A stretch of 18,309 bases of DNA, from contig JAHKLG010000014.1 of NCBI GenBank assembly GCA_029856625.1, forward strand, positions 1 to 18,309. The letters run 5' to 3'. Within the stretch, counting starts at the first letter, position 1. Each line of letters starts with the position of its first letter. Below are positions 7,741-14,859 of this stretch, one piece after another. A program made the translations under genes and the position numbers. This DNA is from Candidatus Njordarchaeota archaeon. Its GTDB lineage: Archaea; Asgardarchaeota; Njordarchaeia; Njordarchaeales; Njordarchaeaceae. The notes under the pieces were generated by a model that ran no database searches, was not told where the DNA came from, and saw only the letters and a list, made by a program, of their open reading frames with translations.

Positions 7741-8471
7741 TCAAAATGCCCACAAATCGGACAATTCTTCCTTCTCTCTATTGGTATTTCTGAAAAACTT
7801 GTGTGATGTCCCTCGAATATGAGAAGCTTGTTAAGTAAAGGCTTGCCATATCCGGTTGCTAATTTAATAGCCTCCAGCACTTGAAGAGAAGCCATAATAG
7901 CTGGTGTTGGCCCAACTACGGGGAATTTGCCTTCCTCCTCACGTATCTCTCCGAATACACAATAAAGACAGGGAGTTTTCCCGGGAACAATCACCATTAA
8001 TTGCCCATCGAGACCTCGAATACCTGCGTGTATTAGGATTTTCCTCTCCTCTACACAAGCTTTATTCACAATAAGCCTTGTTCTCCAGTTATCTAAACAA
8101 TCAAGTACAATATCAGCTTCCTTTATGATTTCATGCACGTTATCTTCTCGTATCTCCTCATTAATGACCTCTATACTCACATTAGGATTTAGTTTTGTCA
8201 GCTTTTTAAGTGCAGAGACTACCTTTTCCTCACCAATATCACTAGTCCAGTGAAGTATCTGCCTGTTAAGGTTAGTCAACTCTACTCTCTCTTTATCGAC
8301 CAAAATCACTCTACCAAAACCAGCGGCGGTGGCATAAATAGCGGCGGGAGAACCAAGACCTCCTACACCAATTATGCATATTGTGGTTCTCTTCAACTTT
8401 AATTGTCCCTCCTTACCGAATAACATTATTTGACGATCGTATCTCTTAAGCTCTTCGGGGCTGAGACTCAT
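7737..8471 (-). CDS. E1-like adenylyltransferase (MoeB/ThiF/UbaA family)
   Basis: A 244-residue ubiquitin-activating-like enzyme, which adenylates the C-terminal glycine of a small ubiquitin-like protein (MoaD, ThiS or SAMP/TtuB type). Visible are the N-terminal RYDRQI, the nucleotide-binding GVGGLGS at 35-41, VDKERVELTNLNRQ (58-71), DCLDNWRTR (124-132) and a zinc site formed by C168/C171 and C237/C240. The crossover-loop cysteine found in MoeB, ThiF and UbaA (TC.EAGV motif) is absent: no cysteine occurs between C171 and C237. It may therefore adenylate without forming a thioester or persulfide. Last gene of a minus-strand trio, 10 bp after a winged-helix gene; ATG 8471 is preceded by GGTGAT. 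Placement against ttuA/thiI suggests a sulfur-relay role; molybdopterin or thiamine roles remain possible. Confidence 0.88.
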   Translation of the reverse strand: MSLSPEELKRYDRQIMLFGKEGQLKLKRTTICIIGVGGLGSPAAIYATAAGFGRVILVDKERVELTNLNRQILHWTSDIGEEKVVSALKKLTKLNPNVSIEVINEEIREDNVHEIIKEADIVLDCLDNWRTRLIVNKACVEERKILIHAGIRGLDGQLMVIVPGKTPCLYCVFGEIREEEGKFPVVGPTPAIMASLQVLEAIKLATGYGKPLLNKLLIFEGHHTSFSEIPIERRKNCPICGHFD

Positions 8472-8481
8472 ACTATCACCT

Positions 8482-8763
8482 CTAAAGAGGAAGCCCCATC
8501 GAGTCGAAGAATTCCTTCAGGAAGAGCAATTCGCTCAATAATTTTACCCCCTTAGGAGTTAAGACATACACGGTTTTCCCTTCATCATTTATTCTCTTTT
8601 CCAAATATCCCTCGTTTATTAGCTTCGTTAGATAAAATTTGAGTCGATCATAAGGTATATTCGCTTTTAGCATTATCCTGGTAACATTCGCTCCCCCTTC
8701 CTCATCAATTGCCCTTAGTATGTCCAATAGCACACCTACGTGTGATCTATACTTTTTTCTCAT
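8482..8763 (-). CDS. winged-helix DNA-binding protein (HTH_45/Sso10a-like)
   Basis: A 93-residue protein: an N-terminal helix YRSHVGVLLDILRAI, a GGANVTRIMLKANIPYDRLK helix-turn-helix (about 23-42), a LINEGYLEKR wing and VYVLTPKG hairpin, then a C-terminal helix (72-89) that probably dimerises. This pattern is typical of the small archaeal winged-helix family that includes Sso10a-like proteins. ATG 8763 follows GGAGGC, which lies inside the end of the upstream membrane-protein gene; the gap is 5 bp. It is in one transcription unit with that gene and the E1-like gene. It may regulate the unit or act as a chromatin protein; targets are unknown. Confidence 0.84.
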   Translation of the reverse strand: MRKKYRSHVGVLLDILRAIDEEGGANVTRIMLKANIPYDRLKFYLTKLINEGYLEKRINDEGKTVYVLTPKGVKLLSELLFLKEFFDSMGLPL

Positions 8764-8768
8764 CTATT

Positions 8769-9362
8769 CTACAGCCTCCAAATAATCCAGAATAAAAGAC
8801 TAGTAGCGAGTAATCTCAGGAGAGAGAGGATAAAAAGTAATGACTCATAGAGATATACTAGGTATAAGGCATAGAGTATGTGTGATGAAGAGAGTAGCAG
8901 AAATGAGACCATAACTGGCTTCTTTCCATTAGCCTTTAAGGCTATTATAAGCGCTATACATGCTGCTAATGGAAAGGAAATTACCTGTGATAGGGATGTG
9001 AGAATTATTGGCATAGAGAAAAATCTCTTATAAGATGAGAGGTAGCCTAGTAATATCATAAAATATCCGAGTGGGTATGCTACTAAAATTACGAACCAGA
9101 AAAAATCATATTTTGAAGCAAAAGGTTCAAGAAAAGGAGATATCCCCCTCAAATACGAATATGTGGAAAGGAAGAATACTGTTGATTCCAAAAGAAAAGC
9201 TAGTGATAGAATAAAGAAGCCAAGGATATTAGCAATTAAATGCTTAGAACCTCTTGAATATGCTCTGGAGAATACATACACTATCCCAGTACATGCCAGG
9301 AAACCTATAAGGTCTGCTAAGGAATATATTATCGCCGAGATTTCAATGATCAATTTAGACAT
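8769..9362 (-). CDS. hypothetical polytopic membrane protein (about 6 segments)
   Basis: A 197-residue protein that is almost wholly hydrophobic. Membrane segments are visible at about 10-32, 43-66, 86-108, 116-143, 149-171 and 173-194. A loop with TYSYLRGISPFLEPFASKYD (67-86) separates the second and third. No family or catalytic motif is recognised. It is the first gene of a minus-strand trio with a winged-helix regulator and an E1-like enzyme. The AT box TAAATAAAAGG about 26 bp before the ATG at 9362, with no good Shine-Dalgarno, suggests a leaderless transcript. Divergent from the surface-protein gene at 9448. Confidence 0.75.
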   Translation of the reverse strand: MSKLIIEISAIIYSLADLIGFLACTGIVYVFSRAYSRGSKHLIANILGFFILSLAFLLESTVFFLSTYSYLRGISPFLEPFASKYDFFWFVILVAYPLGYFMILLGYLSSYKRFFSMPIILTSLSQVISFPLAACIALIIALKANGKKPVMVSFLLLSSSHILYALYLVYLYESLLFILSLLRLLATSLLFWIIWRL

Positions 9363-9447
9363 CTATACGAATTGTATTATCCCTTTTATTTACTCACATA
9401 TTTTCTGTTATATTAATGTTAAAAGGAAATACTTAGAGTAGATAGAG
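9363..9447. promoter_or_regulatory. divergent promoter region, membrane-protein trio / surface protein
   Basis: An 85-bp gap between divergent genes. Minus strand: TAAATAAAAGG (about 9379-9392) placed as a TATA box for a leaderless start at 9362. Plus strand: TGTTATATTAATG (about 9406-9418) is a possible TATA element for the gene at 9448. Assigned by spacing only. Confidence 0.4.
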
Positions 9448-10413
9448 ATGAGAAATAATGCATTAGTCTTCACAGTCCTCATTATCATACTTATTATGAT
9501 TAGCAGTAATTTACAATATAGTGTTGAGTCCCAGCCTTCGTGGAAACCGAGAGAAGCTAGCGCTAAAGCGGGAGCGGTTAAAGTAATTTTTCTCCATAAA
9601 CAACCTATCTATATTGTAAGATATGCGGGAGATAAAGAGTATAGTGGATATGTTGTGAAGTTTAAGCGGTTAATCGAATATAGGGATTTAGATGGTGATC
9701 TTGTCTTTGATCCTACAGATGCTCTAATTAGTCATGCCATTTTAATAACAAAAGGTTTCTGGAACATATATGTTGAGGAATTCTCAATAGATGGCTCCAT
9801 TGGGTTAAAAATCGTATTAGAGGCCTTTCTTTTAGTTAGTGGAAAACACCAAAGGGGAGCGCCAAAGAGAGTGCGAGTTTTAATTACTAATTATCTATTT
9901 GAGGGACTTGCTAATATTGGGGGGTATCTAGTTAATGGCAGTACTGAGATAAAGATTGATATTACAGTCGAAAACTGGCCCTGGGCAGTAGAAGATAGTT
10001 ATTTGGCCTTAGAAGTAGAAATTGGATGCGAGAGAAATTATACATCTATTCGCCGATACCATAGACATACCATAAGGGAAAAGAAGAAGTTTCATGAAAC
10101 CATAGTGAGTGCTAGCGGTGTTCCATATAATCTTTCTTTCTGGATTAATAATGATGTAAGAATAGATAATAAAACCAAAGAAATACTTAGTATAAATACT
10201 GTGAAGAGAAGTCTCTACATTACCTATCCCAGGTTTAAAAACCTCTTAAAGCATGATCCCATCATCAGCATATCAAGAATTAGGGAAACGTTTTACAAGT
10301 TGATCTCAATTGAAAAAAAGGTTCTGGGGGCATATATTGGAGTAGCATTAGTTCTGACATTCGCTGTTTTGTATAAGATTAGGAGATCCATGACCAAATA
10401 CTTAAAATCGTGA
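9448..10413 (+). CDS. predicted secreted/surface protein with signal peptide and C-terminal anchor
   Basis: A 321-residue protein of unknown family. Residues 6-23 form a hydrophobic signal segment; the body is beta-rich and extracellular in character; a membrane helix at 292-309 (LGAYIGVALVLTFAVLYK) is followed by a short basic tail (KIRRSMTKYLKS), giving an outside-facing type I topology. DLDGDLVFDPTD at 80-91 resembles an Asp-rich calcium-binding loop. N-glycosylation sequons occur at N163 (NGS), N197 (NYT), N228 (NLS) and N241 (NKT). ATG 9448 was chosen because it puts the signal segment right at the N-terminus. It stands 68 bp before the M20 hydrolase gene on the same strand; a functional link is not evident. 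Confidence 0.75.
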   Translation: MRNNALVFTVLIIILIMISSNLQYSVESQPSWKPREASAKAGAVKVIFLHKQPIYIVRYAGDKEYSGYVVKFKRLIEYRDLDGDLVFDPTDALISHAILITKGFWNIYVEEFSIDGSIGLKIVLEAFLLVSGKHQRGAPKRVRVLITNYLFEGLANIGGYLVNGSTEIKIDITVENWPWAVEDSYLALEVEIGCERNYTSIRRYHRHTIREKKKFHETIVSASGVPYNLSFWINNDVRIDNKTKEILSINTVKRSLYITYPRFKNLLKHDPIISISRIRETFYKLISIEKKVLGAYIGVALVLTFAVLYKIRRSMTKYLKS

Positions 10414-10481
10414 TATGGGTAATTAAGCGAGAATCTATTAGTCATAATCCTATTCTCTACCTATAATTCCTGGAGAGAAAG

Positions 10482-11558
10482 ATGTCTTATGAGGATATTA
10501 GAGCTATTAGAGATTTTCTTTACAATTTGATCAGTATCAGGACAGTTTCTGGTGAAGAGAGTGCTGGAATTAAGTTCCTAGTGCGTGTTTTTAGTGAATT
10601 AGGGATCTCCGAGATCGCAACACAATTTGTTACTGAAGATTCTCTTAATTTAATAATTAATGCTACAAAAAGTCCTGATCTCGCGATAATTGCGCATATT
10701 GATACCATTCCTCCACTCGTCCCAGCGAGGATTCTGGATGAGTATACTGTTGCTGGTACCGGTGCTGTAGATGATAAGGGGAGCATTGCTGCAATTTACT
10801 ACATTTTCTATAAGAATTTTGAACTTCCGTCTAATGTCTCCATAGCGATTGTCTCTAATGAGGAGAATACGGGTAGTGGTTGTTTGAAGTATTTGGAATC
10901 TTATCATCCGAAACGAGCTCTTGTTTTAGAACCAACAGATCTGAGATTATCCCTATCCTCAACAGGATTTGTAGAGATCTTATTCACTATAAGCGGAGTA
11001 AAGCGTCATCCTGATTTTTTCGTGTTGGTGGATAACTATGAAGAGAAAGAAGATCCCGTGAGGAGAGCCATTAGGTTACTTAATGATCTGTCTATAGAAC
11101 TGCAGAAGATTAAAGCTAAATTCTCTATTACTTACATATCTGCTGGGGATAAGGATTTAAGATTCACAACCCCCGACTCTTGTAGACTTGTGGTAAATAT
11201 CCCGATCCAGCCAGGTTTTACTGTTTCTGAAGTATTGAAGATAATAAAGCATATCTCAATGAAGCATAAAGTACACTATGAAGTCTTGGACTTATCTGAT
11301 CCGCATACAATGAATGATTCTACTTTTCTTCAAATTCTAAAAAAGAGTTATAAGGAAGTTTTCAGAAAAGATCCAGAGATATTTGTTCTTCCCAGTTGGA
11401 CTGACGCAACAACTCTCATGGAAAAGGGTGTGCCTGCCGCGATATTTGGGCCAGGCAAACCAGAAATAGCTCATACGGTTTTTGAGAAAGTAGATGTCCG
11501 AGACATAATTCAGGCTGGAAAATATCTCATGGCTCTCTTAGATTATATTAGGAAGTAA
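10482..11558 (+). CDS. M20-family metallohydrolase (ArgE/DapE/LysK-like)
   Basis: A 358-residue zinc-dependent amidohydrolase or peptidase of family M20. The ligand pattern is complete: AHIDTIPP (H72, D74), GAVDDKG (D97), SNEENTGSG (catalytic E127, ligand E128), LEPTD (E150) and FGPGKPEIAHT (H331). A lid/dimerisation domain sits between about 160 and 280, with H176 in the usual place. The length and the SNEENTGSG and EPTD motifs fit the archaeal deacetylase group that includes LysK/ArgE, but no LysW, argB or argC-type gene is near, so a biosynthetic role is not supported by context. ATG 10482 follows TGGAGAGAAAG. The TAA at 11556-11558 directly abuts the stop of the convergent speE. Confidence 0.86.
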   Translation: MSYEDIRAIRDFLYNLISIRTVSGEESAGIKFLVRVFSELGISEIATQFVTEDSLNLIINATKSPDLAIIAHIDTIPPLVPARILDEYTVAGTGAVDDKGSIAAIYYIFYKNFELPSNVSIAIVSNEENTGSGCLKYLESYHPKRALVLEPTDLRLSLSSTGFVEILFTISGVKRHPDFFVLVDNYEEKEDPVRRAIRLLNDLSIELQKIKAKFSITYISAGDKDLRFTTPDSCRLVVNIPIQPGFTVSEVLKIIKHISMKHKVHYEVLDLSDPHTMNDSTFLQILKKSYKEVFRKDPEIFVLPSWTDATTLMEKGVPAAIFGPGKPEIAHTVFEKVDVRDIIQAGKYLMALLDYIRK

Positions 11559-12452
11559 TTATTCCTCATGGTATATTTCTTTCAAAAAAGTAGGTAGGAC
11601 AAAAACAGCTTCATGAATATTTCTGTTATAGTAAATTGTTCCTCTCACACTCCTAATTGGTGTTCTGGGGTCAATAGTGTTGGATGCTATAACAAAAGAC
11701 CAAAGGCCTCCTGGATAAAATGGTACGGGGGCAGTATACAGGAAAACGTTTTTGAAAAACTTTTTGGCTGTTTTAAAGGTTCTTCTCGTTATTTCTTGCT
11801 GAAAAATGGGTGACCCTGATTGAGTAACAAGAATACCATTAGGAGCTAGAGCTTTATGTGCAGCTGCGAAGAATTTTTCTGTAATAAGCTTTTCCGCTGG
11901 AGTATCTATATAGGGATCCGTCCAATCTCCCAGAATTATATCATACGGTTCACCGTTATAATCCTCAAGGTATTCTAACCCATCTTTGATGACGATACGC
12001 GTCCTTTTGCTTGATAAAGCTCCGTTATCTATTTTCAGAAAATCTTTACATGCCTCTATAACTTTTTCATCAATCTCGACTATGGTTACTTCTTTAACAG
12101 TATCATGCTTAAGAACTTCCCTAGCTGTACCTCCGTCTCCTCCTCCAATTATTAATACTCTTGAGGGGTTTGGATGCGCGCACATTGCCACATGCACAAG
12201 CATTTCTGAGTAAGTGTCCCATTTTTCAGCTATCTGAATCGTCGTATAATCCTCTTCTTCTTCAAAAACGAGAATCTTTCCTAGGGCATCTGTTTCAGTG
12301 ATTATAATAGATTTGAAAAAAATTGCTGGTCTAATTATTGGCTTGCCTTTAATCTTAAAGAGGATTGATATTCCTAATTTTTTGTTTCTTTCCCCAATCC
12401 ACTGAGCCATTAATAGTCTACCCTTTCTAAACACTTGCTGTTTCCTCGTCAT
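11559..12452 (-). CDS. speE: polyamine aminopropyltransferase (spermidine synthase)
   Basis: A 297-residue Rossmann-fold aminopropyltransferase that moves the aminopropyl group of decarboxylated AdoMet to a diamine or agmatine. The dcAdoMet-binding GGGDGGTAREV is at 103-113, the acidic IVEIDEKV at 124-131, and the acceptor/catalytic region GDWTDPYIDTPAEKL at 176-190; the last part differs from the usual SSDPxGPA form. In hyperthermophiles the acceptor can be agmatine, giving N1-aminopropylagmatine. Last gene of the polyamine operon. ATG 12452 has GGAGA eight bases upstream and overlaps bpsA by 26 bp; ATG 12410 (283 residues, GGGTAG upstream) is a fair alternative because family similarity starts near MAQWIGER. 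Confidence 0.9.
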   Translation of the reverse strand: MTRKQQVFRKGRLLMAQWIGERNKKLGISILFKIKGKPIIRPAIFFKSIIITETDALGKILVFEEEEDYTTIQIAEKWDTYSEMLVHVAMCAHPNPSRVLIIGGGDGGTAREVLKHDTVKEVTIVEIDEKVIEACKDFLKIDNGALSSKRTRIVIKDGLEYLEDYNGEPYDIILGDWTDPYIDTPAEKLITEKFFAAAHKALAPNGILVTQSGSPIFQQEITRRTFKTAKKFFKNVFLYTAPVPFYPGGLWSFVIASNTIDPRTPIRSVRGTIYYNRNIHEAVFVLPTFLKEIYHEE

Positions 12453-13488
12453 AATATATGTCTCCAGGCATTGGTTCGTTAAAACCTTTGAAGCCCTTAA
12501 GAGTCTCGATCCTATAGAATGTTGATGTGAACCAGTATCCCGTGGGTCTAGCTTTTAAAGGAGCGAGATCCCAACCCCTCATCTCTTCGATGTATCCCCA
12601 ATTCACGTACTCGTTAAAGTCCCTAATCATATCTGTTATTACTACCTTGAATTCTGTTACTAGTATTTTTTGGAATTCCCTCCACTTGTCTAAGGAGGCA
12701 TCGATTCTTGTTAAGCCAAAATATCCGGCGCATTTCTCTCCTTTAAGAGCTGCAATTCCGCGTCCAATGAAGAGCTTGAGTGCAGGAAGAGTTTCTGGGG
12801 GATCTGTTTGGAATGTGTCAAATTTTCCAACAAGTTCCTCTGGTAACGGATTTCTCAGATCCATAGTGTATACAGCAACGTCAAATCCATATTCCTCAGC
12901 GACGCGCTTTATGAATGAAGTTAATCTCTCATCAATCTCAACCACAGCGATATGCTTCGGCAAGCCAGTTAATCCTGCTGCAATACTAACTAAGTCATCA
13001 TCTCCCAAAATTAGCAGATTTTTACCCCTTAGATCACCTCTCTGATCCATAAAAGCTATTCGGGCCAAGGTGGTCTCTGAATTTACGTAGCCCTGATCAT
13101 ATTCCTTGACAGCTTCTGGTCTATCCTTAACAATATTAAGAAATTCTCTCGTGACTTCGCCTAGATCCCATGAAACTGTTTTTCCAAGACATGCTTTGCA
13201 CAGATAATTCCCGAATCCTATCTTTAAATTCTCCAGAATCCTCTCTCCCTCTTTTGTAAGAAGAATCTTATTGCCCTCGAATTTTATTAATCCATGATTC
13301 TCCAATTCCCTAACAATTGAAGCAACGACTACTAATGGTTCACCACTATATCTAACGATCATCCAGAAATCTGGTGTTTTCTGAGCGGCCATTAAGACAA
13401 ATTCTACACTTCTAGAATAGCAAGGCACTTTAACCTCTGCCTCAACTTTCTTAGCTATTTTATTAAAGATGCTCTCCACAAAATTCAT
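12427..13488 (-). CDS. bpsA: N4-bis(aminopropyl)spermidine synthase (branched-chain polyamine synthase)
   Basis: A 353-residue protein of the BpsA family known from Thermococcus, Methanocaldococcus and Thermus, which adds two aminopropyl groups to the central nitrogen of spermidine to give a quaternary branched polyamine. It has an N-terminal winged-helix-like domain (about 35-90, ending LTKEGERIL), a CKAC pair (C97, C100), the signature GDDDL at 162-166, an acidic VVEIDERL and the catalytic DPPET at 229-233. ATG 13488 is chosen because GGAGAGG lies 10 bases upstream; TTG 13494 would leave only four. It follows the agmatinase gene by 53 bp and overlaps speE. The product is characteristic of high-temperature growth. 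Confidence 0.92.
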   Translation of the reverse strand: MNFVESIFNKIAKKVEAEVKVPCYSRSVEFVLMAAQKTPDFWMIVRYSGEPLVVVASIVRELENHGLIKFEGNKILLTKEGERILENLKIGFGNYLCKACLGKTVSWDLGEVTREFLNIVKDRPEAVKEYDQGYVNSETTLARIAFMDQRGDLRGKNLLILGDDDLVSIAAGLTGLPKHIAVVEIDERLTSFIKRVAEEYGFDVAVYTMDLRNPLPEELVGKFDTFQTDPPETLPALKLFIGRGIAALKGEKCAGYFGLTRIDASLDKWREFQKILVTEFKVVITDMIRDFNEYVNWGYIEEMRGWDLAPLKARPTGYWFTSTFYRIETLKGFKGFNEPMPGDIYYDEETASV

Positions 13489-13541
13489 ACCCAAATAACC
13501 TCTCCAGAAAACATCTTACACTGATGAAGAGATAATTAAAT

Positions 13542-14381
13542 TCATGTCTTTGATAAAATAATAAGGATTTCTCTTATTAATGTCGCTGCAAGAATAGCTG
13601 TTATTGAAGTGTGATCCCGGGGTACTGCCTCCACCACATCAACGAATTTTGGTTTAGTCTCTAACAGCCCATTGATTATTTCGACTGGCGCCAGACCAAG
13701 AGGCTCTGGATTAGCTACTTCTGGAGCGTATGCTGGGTCTATCACATCTATATCAATTGAGATATAATCCGCATTTCTTAAATTATCTCTTAGAATTTCT
13801 GGGTTTTCCTTTATCTCTAAACTAGTGTAATATTCTATTCCTAAATTCTCTAGTTCTCTATGTGCTTTTTGTGATAAGGATCTAACGCCAAGCAGACAAA
13901 TGTTCTCCCATCCCAAGATCTCACCGATTCGTCTTAATACACTATCATGGGTATATCTTGATCCTAGATAAGTATCCTCGAAGTCTCCATGAGCATCAAG
14001 ATGCACGTATTTCCGAACTTCCCCTCTAAAAAAATTAATAGTAAAGAGAGTAATGGTATGATCGCCACCTATGAATAAGTATTTCTCAGCAAATGATAGT
14101 TCTTTTAAAGCATGCTCTACTCTCTTAGAGGTTTCCTCAAAATTTCCGAATGAAACTTCCACGTCCCCCCAATCTGATATGTCAAGGTTTCTGATATCAA
14201 TGCCCTGCAACATACTGTACTCTTCTATGCTCTCTGATGCTATTCTTATGTATGTTGGAGCAAATCTGCTACCAGTGATGTACGTTTGATTACTATCGTA
14301 TGGAATCCCCAGCACCACCACTTTTGAGCGCTGGAATAGCTGAAGTCCTAATAATGGCCTTACTGGCTTCAGAAACGTCAT
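13542..14381 (-). CDS. speB: agmatinase / aminopropylagmatine ureohydrolase
   Basis: A 279-residue ureohydrolase of the arginase/agmatinase family. The manganese ligands are complete: GGDH (H108), DAHGD (D129, H131, D133) and SIDIDVIDP (D210, D212), with the late catalytic-site E251 (VVEAVP). It removes urea from agmatine to give putrescine or, as in Thermus and Thermococcus, from N1-aminopropylagmatine to give spermidine; the sequence does not decide which. ATG 14381 is preferred over TTG 14387 because GGAGGT is eight bases before the ATG but only two before the TTG. The gene starts inside the coding sequence of the upstream decarboxylase (89-bp overlap in another frame) and precedes bpsA. 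Confidence 0.9.
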   Translation of the reverse strand: MTFLKPVRPLLGLQLFQRSKVVVLGIPYDSNQTYITGSRFAPTYIRIASESIEEYSMLQGIDIRNLDISDWGDVEVSFGNFEETSKRVEHALKELSFAEKYLFIGGDHTITLFTINFFRGEVRKYVHLDAHGDFEDTYLGSRYTHDSVLRRIGEILGWENICLLGVRSLSQKAHRELENLGIEYYTSLEIKENPEILRDNLRNADYISIDIDVIDPAYAPEVANPEPLGLAPVEIINGLLETKPKFVDVVEAVPRDHTSITAILAATLIREILIILSKT

Positions 14382-14736
14382 TTTCAAGAACCTCCGTATA
14401 AGGTTCTCCTCTAATCACGGTCATTGTTACATAATATCTTGGCTTTAAGTATTCTAGAATAATATCAAGAGCTTTCTGGGGATCAATCCCCCTACATGTG
14501 AAAATGTCTAAGGCTGCGTATCCGAATTCTGGCCATGTATGAATACTTATATGGGATTCCTTAACAGCTATCACTCCTGTAACACCATGAGGAGAAAATT
14601 TATGAAATATCTCACCAATTATCGATGCTCCTGCCTTAATAGCAGCCTTAATAAGAATTTCCCTTAGTCTGTCCAAATCATCTAATAAACGGGGATCTAC
14701 ACCATGCAATTCAACTATAATATGTCTCCCGAGCAT
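14293..14736 (-). CDS. pyruvoyl-dependent decarboxylase, AdoMet decarboxylase family (AdoMetDC or crenarchaeal ArgDC)
   Basis: A 147-residue proenzyme that cuts itself to make a pyruvoyl cofactor. The cleavage site is KESH, with Ser61 the future pyruvoyl residue; His66 (SIHTWPE) and Cys81 (FTCRG) stand exactly 5 and 20 residues on, as S63/H68/C83 do in the Thermotoga enzyme. In crenarchaea this family includes both AdoMet decarboxylase and arginine decarboxylase, so the substrate is open; next to agmatinase, arginine is attractive, next to two aminopropyltransferases, AdoMet. ATG 14736 is chosen because GAGGTGAT precedes it; GTG 14754 would add six residues. The core ends near residue 115 and a tail of about 29 residues is encoded wholly within the overlap with speB. 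First gene of the polyamine operon. Confidence 0.88.
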   Translation of the reverse strand: MLGRHIIVELHGVDPRLLDDLDRLREILIKAAIKAGASIIGEIFHKFSPHGVTGVIAVKESHISIHTWPEFGYAALDIFTCRGIDPQKALDIILEYLKPRYYVTMTVIRGEPYTEVLENDVSEASKAIIRTSAIPALKSGGAGDSIR

Positions 14737-14859
14737 ACATATCACCTCGGTCACGTATTCATCTTTAAGGGAAGGGGGAGAAGAATAACTAATAGGTTGC
14801 TAGATAATGTCCTATTACCTAAGGAATTAAAGCAGAAACATATTTTAGTTAATGGAAAA
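14737..14859 (-). promoter_or_regulatory. leader/promoter region of the polyamine operon
   Basis: Read on the minus strand, this stretch links the GC-rich RNA to the decarboxylase gene. It contains a pyrimidine tract (about 14770-14790, TTCTTCTCCCCCTTCCC) that could slow or end transcription, a weak TTAAAG element near 14762-14768, and the GAGGTGAT Shine-Dalgarno at about 14741-14748. No strong TATA box is seen close to the gene, which leaves open that the mRNA starts further upstream. Confidence 0.4.

Noticed and set aside
10482..11558. Naming the M20 hydrolase LysK or ArgE.
   Set aside because: Catalytic motifs are shared by the whole family and no lysine or arginine biosynthesis genes (LysW, ArgX, argB, argC) are in the window.
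14293..14736. Assigning the pyruvoyl enzyme firmly to AdoMet or to arginine decarboxylation.
   Set aside because: Both activities occur among close crenarchaeal paralogues with the same cleavage-site motif, and the neighbours support either.
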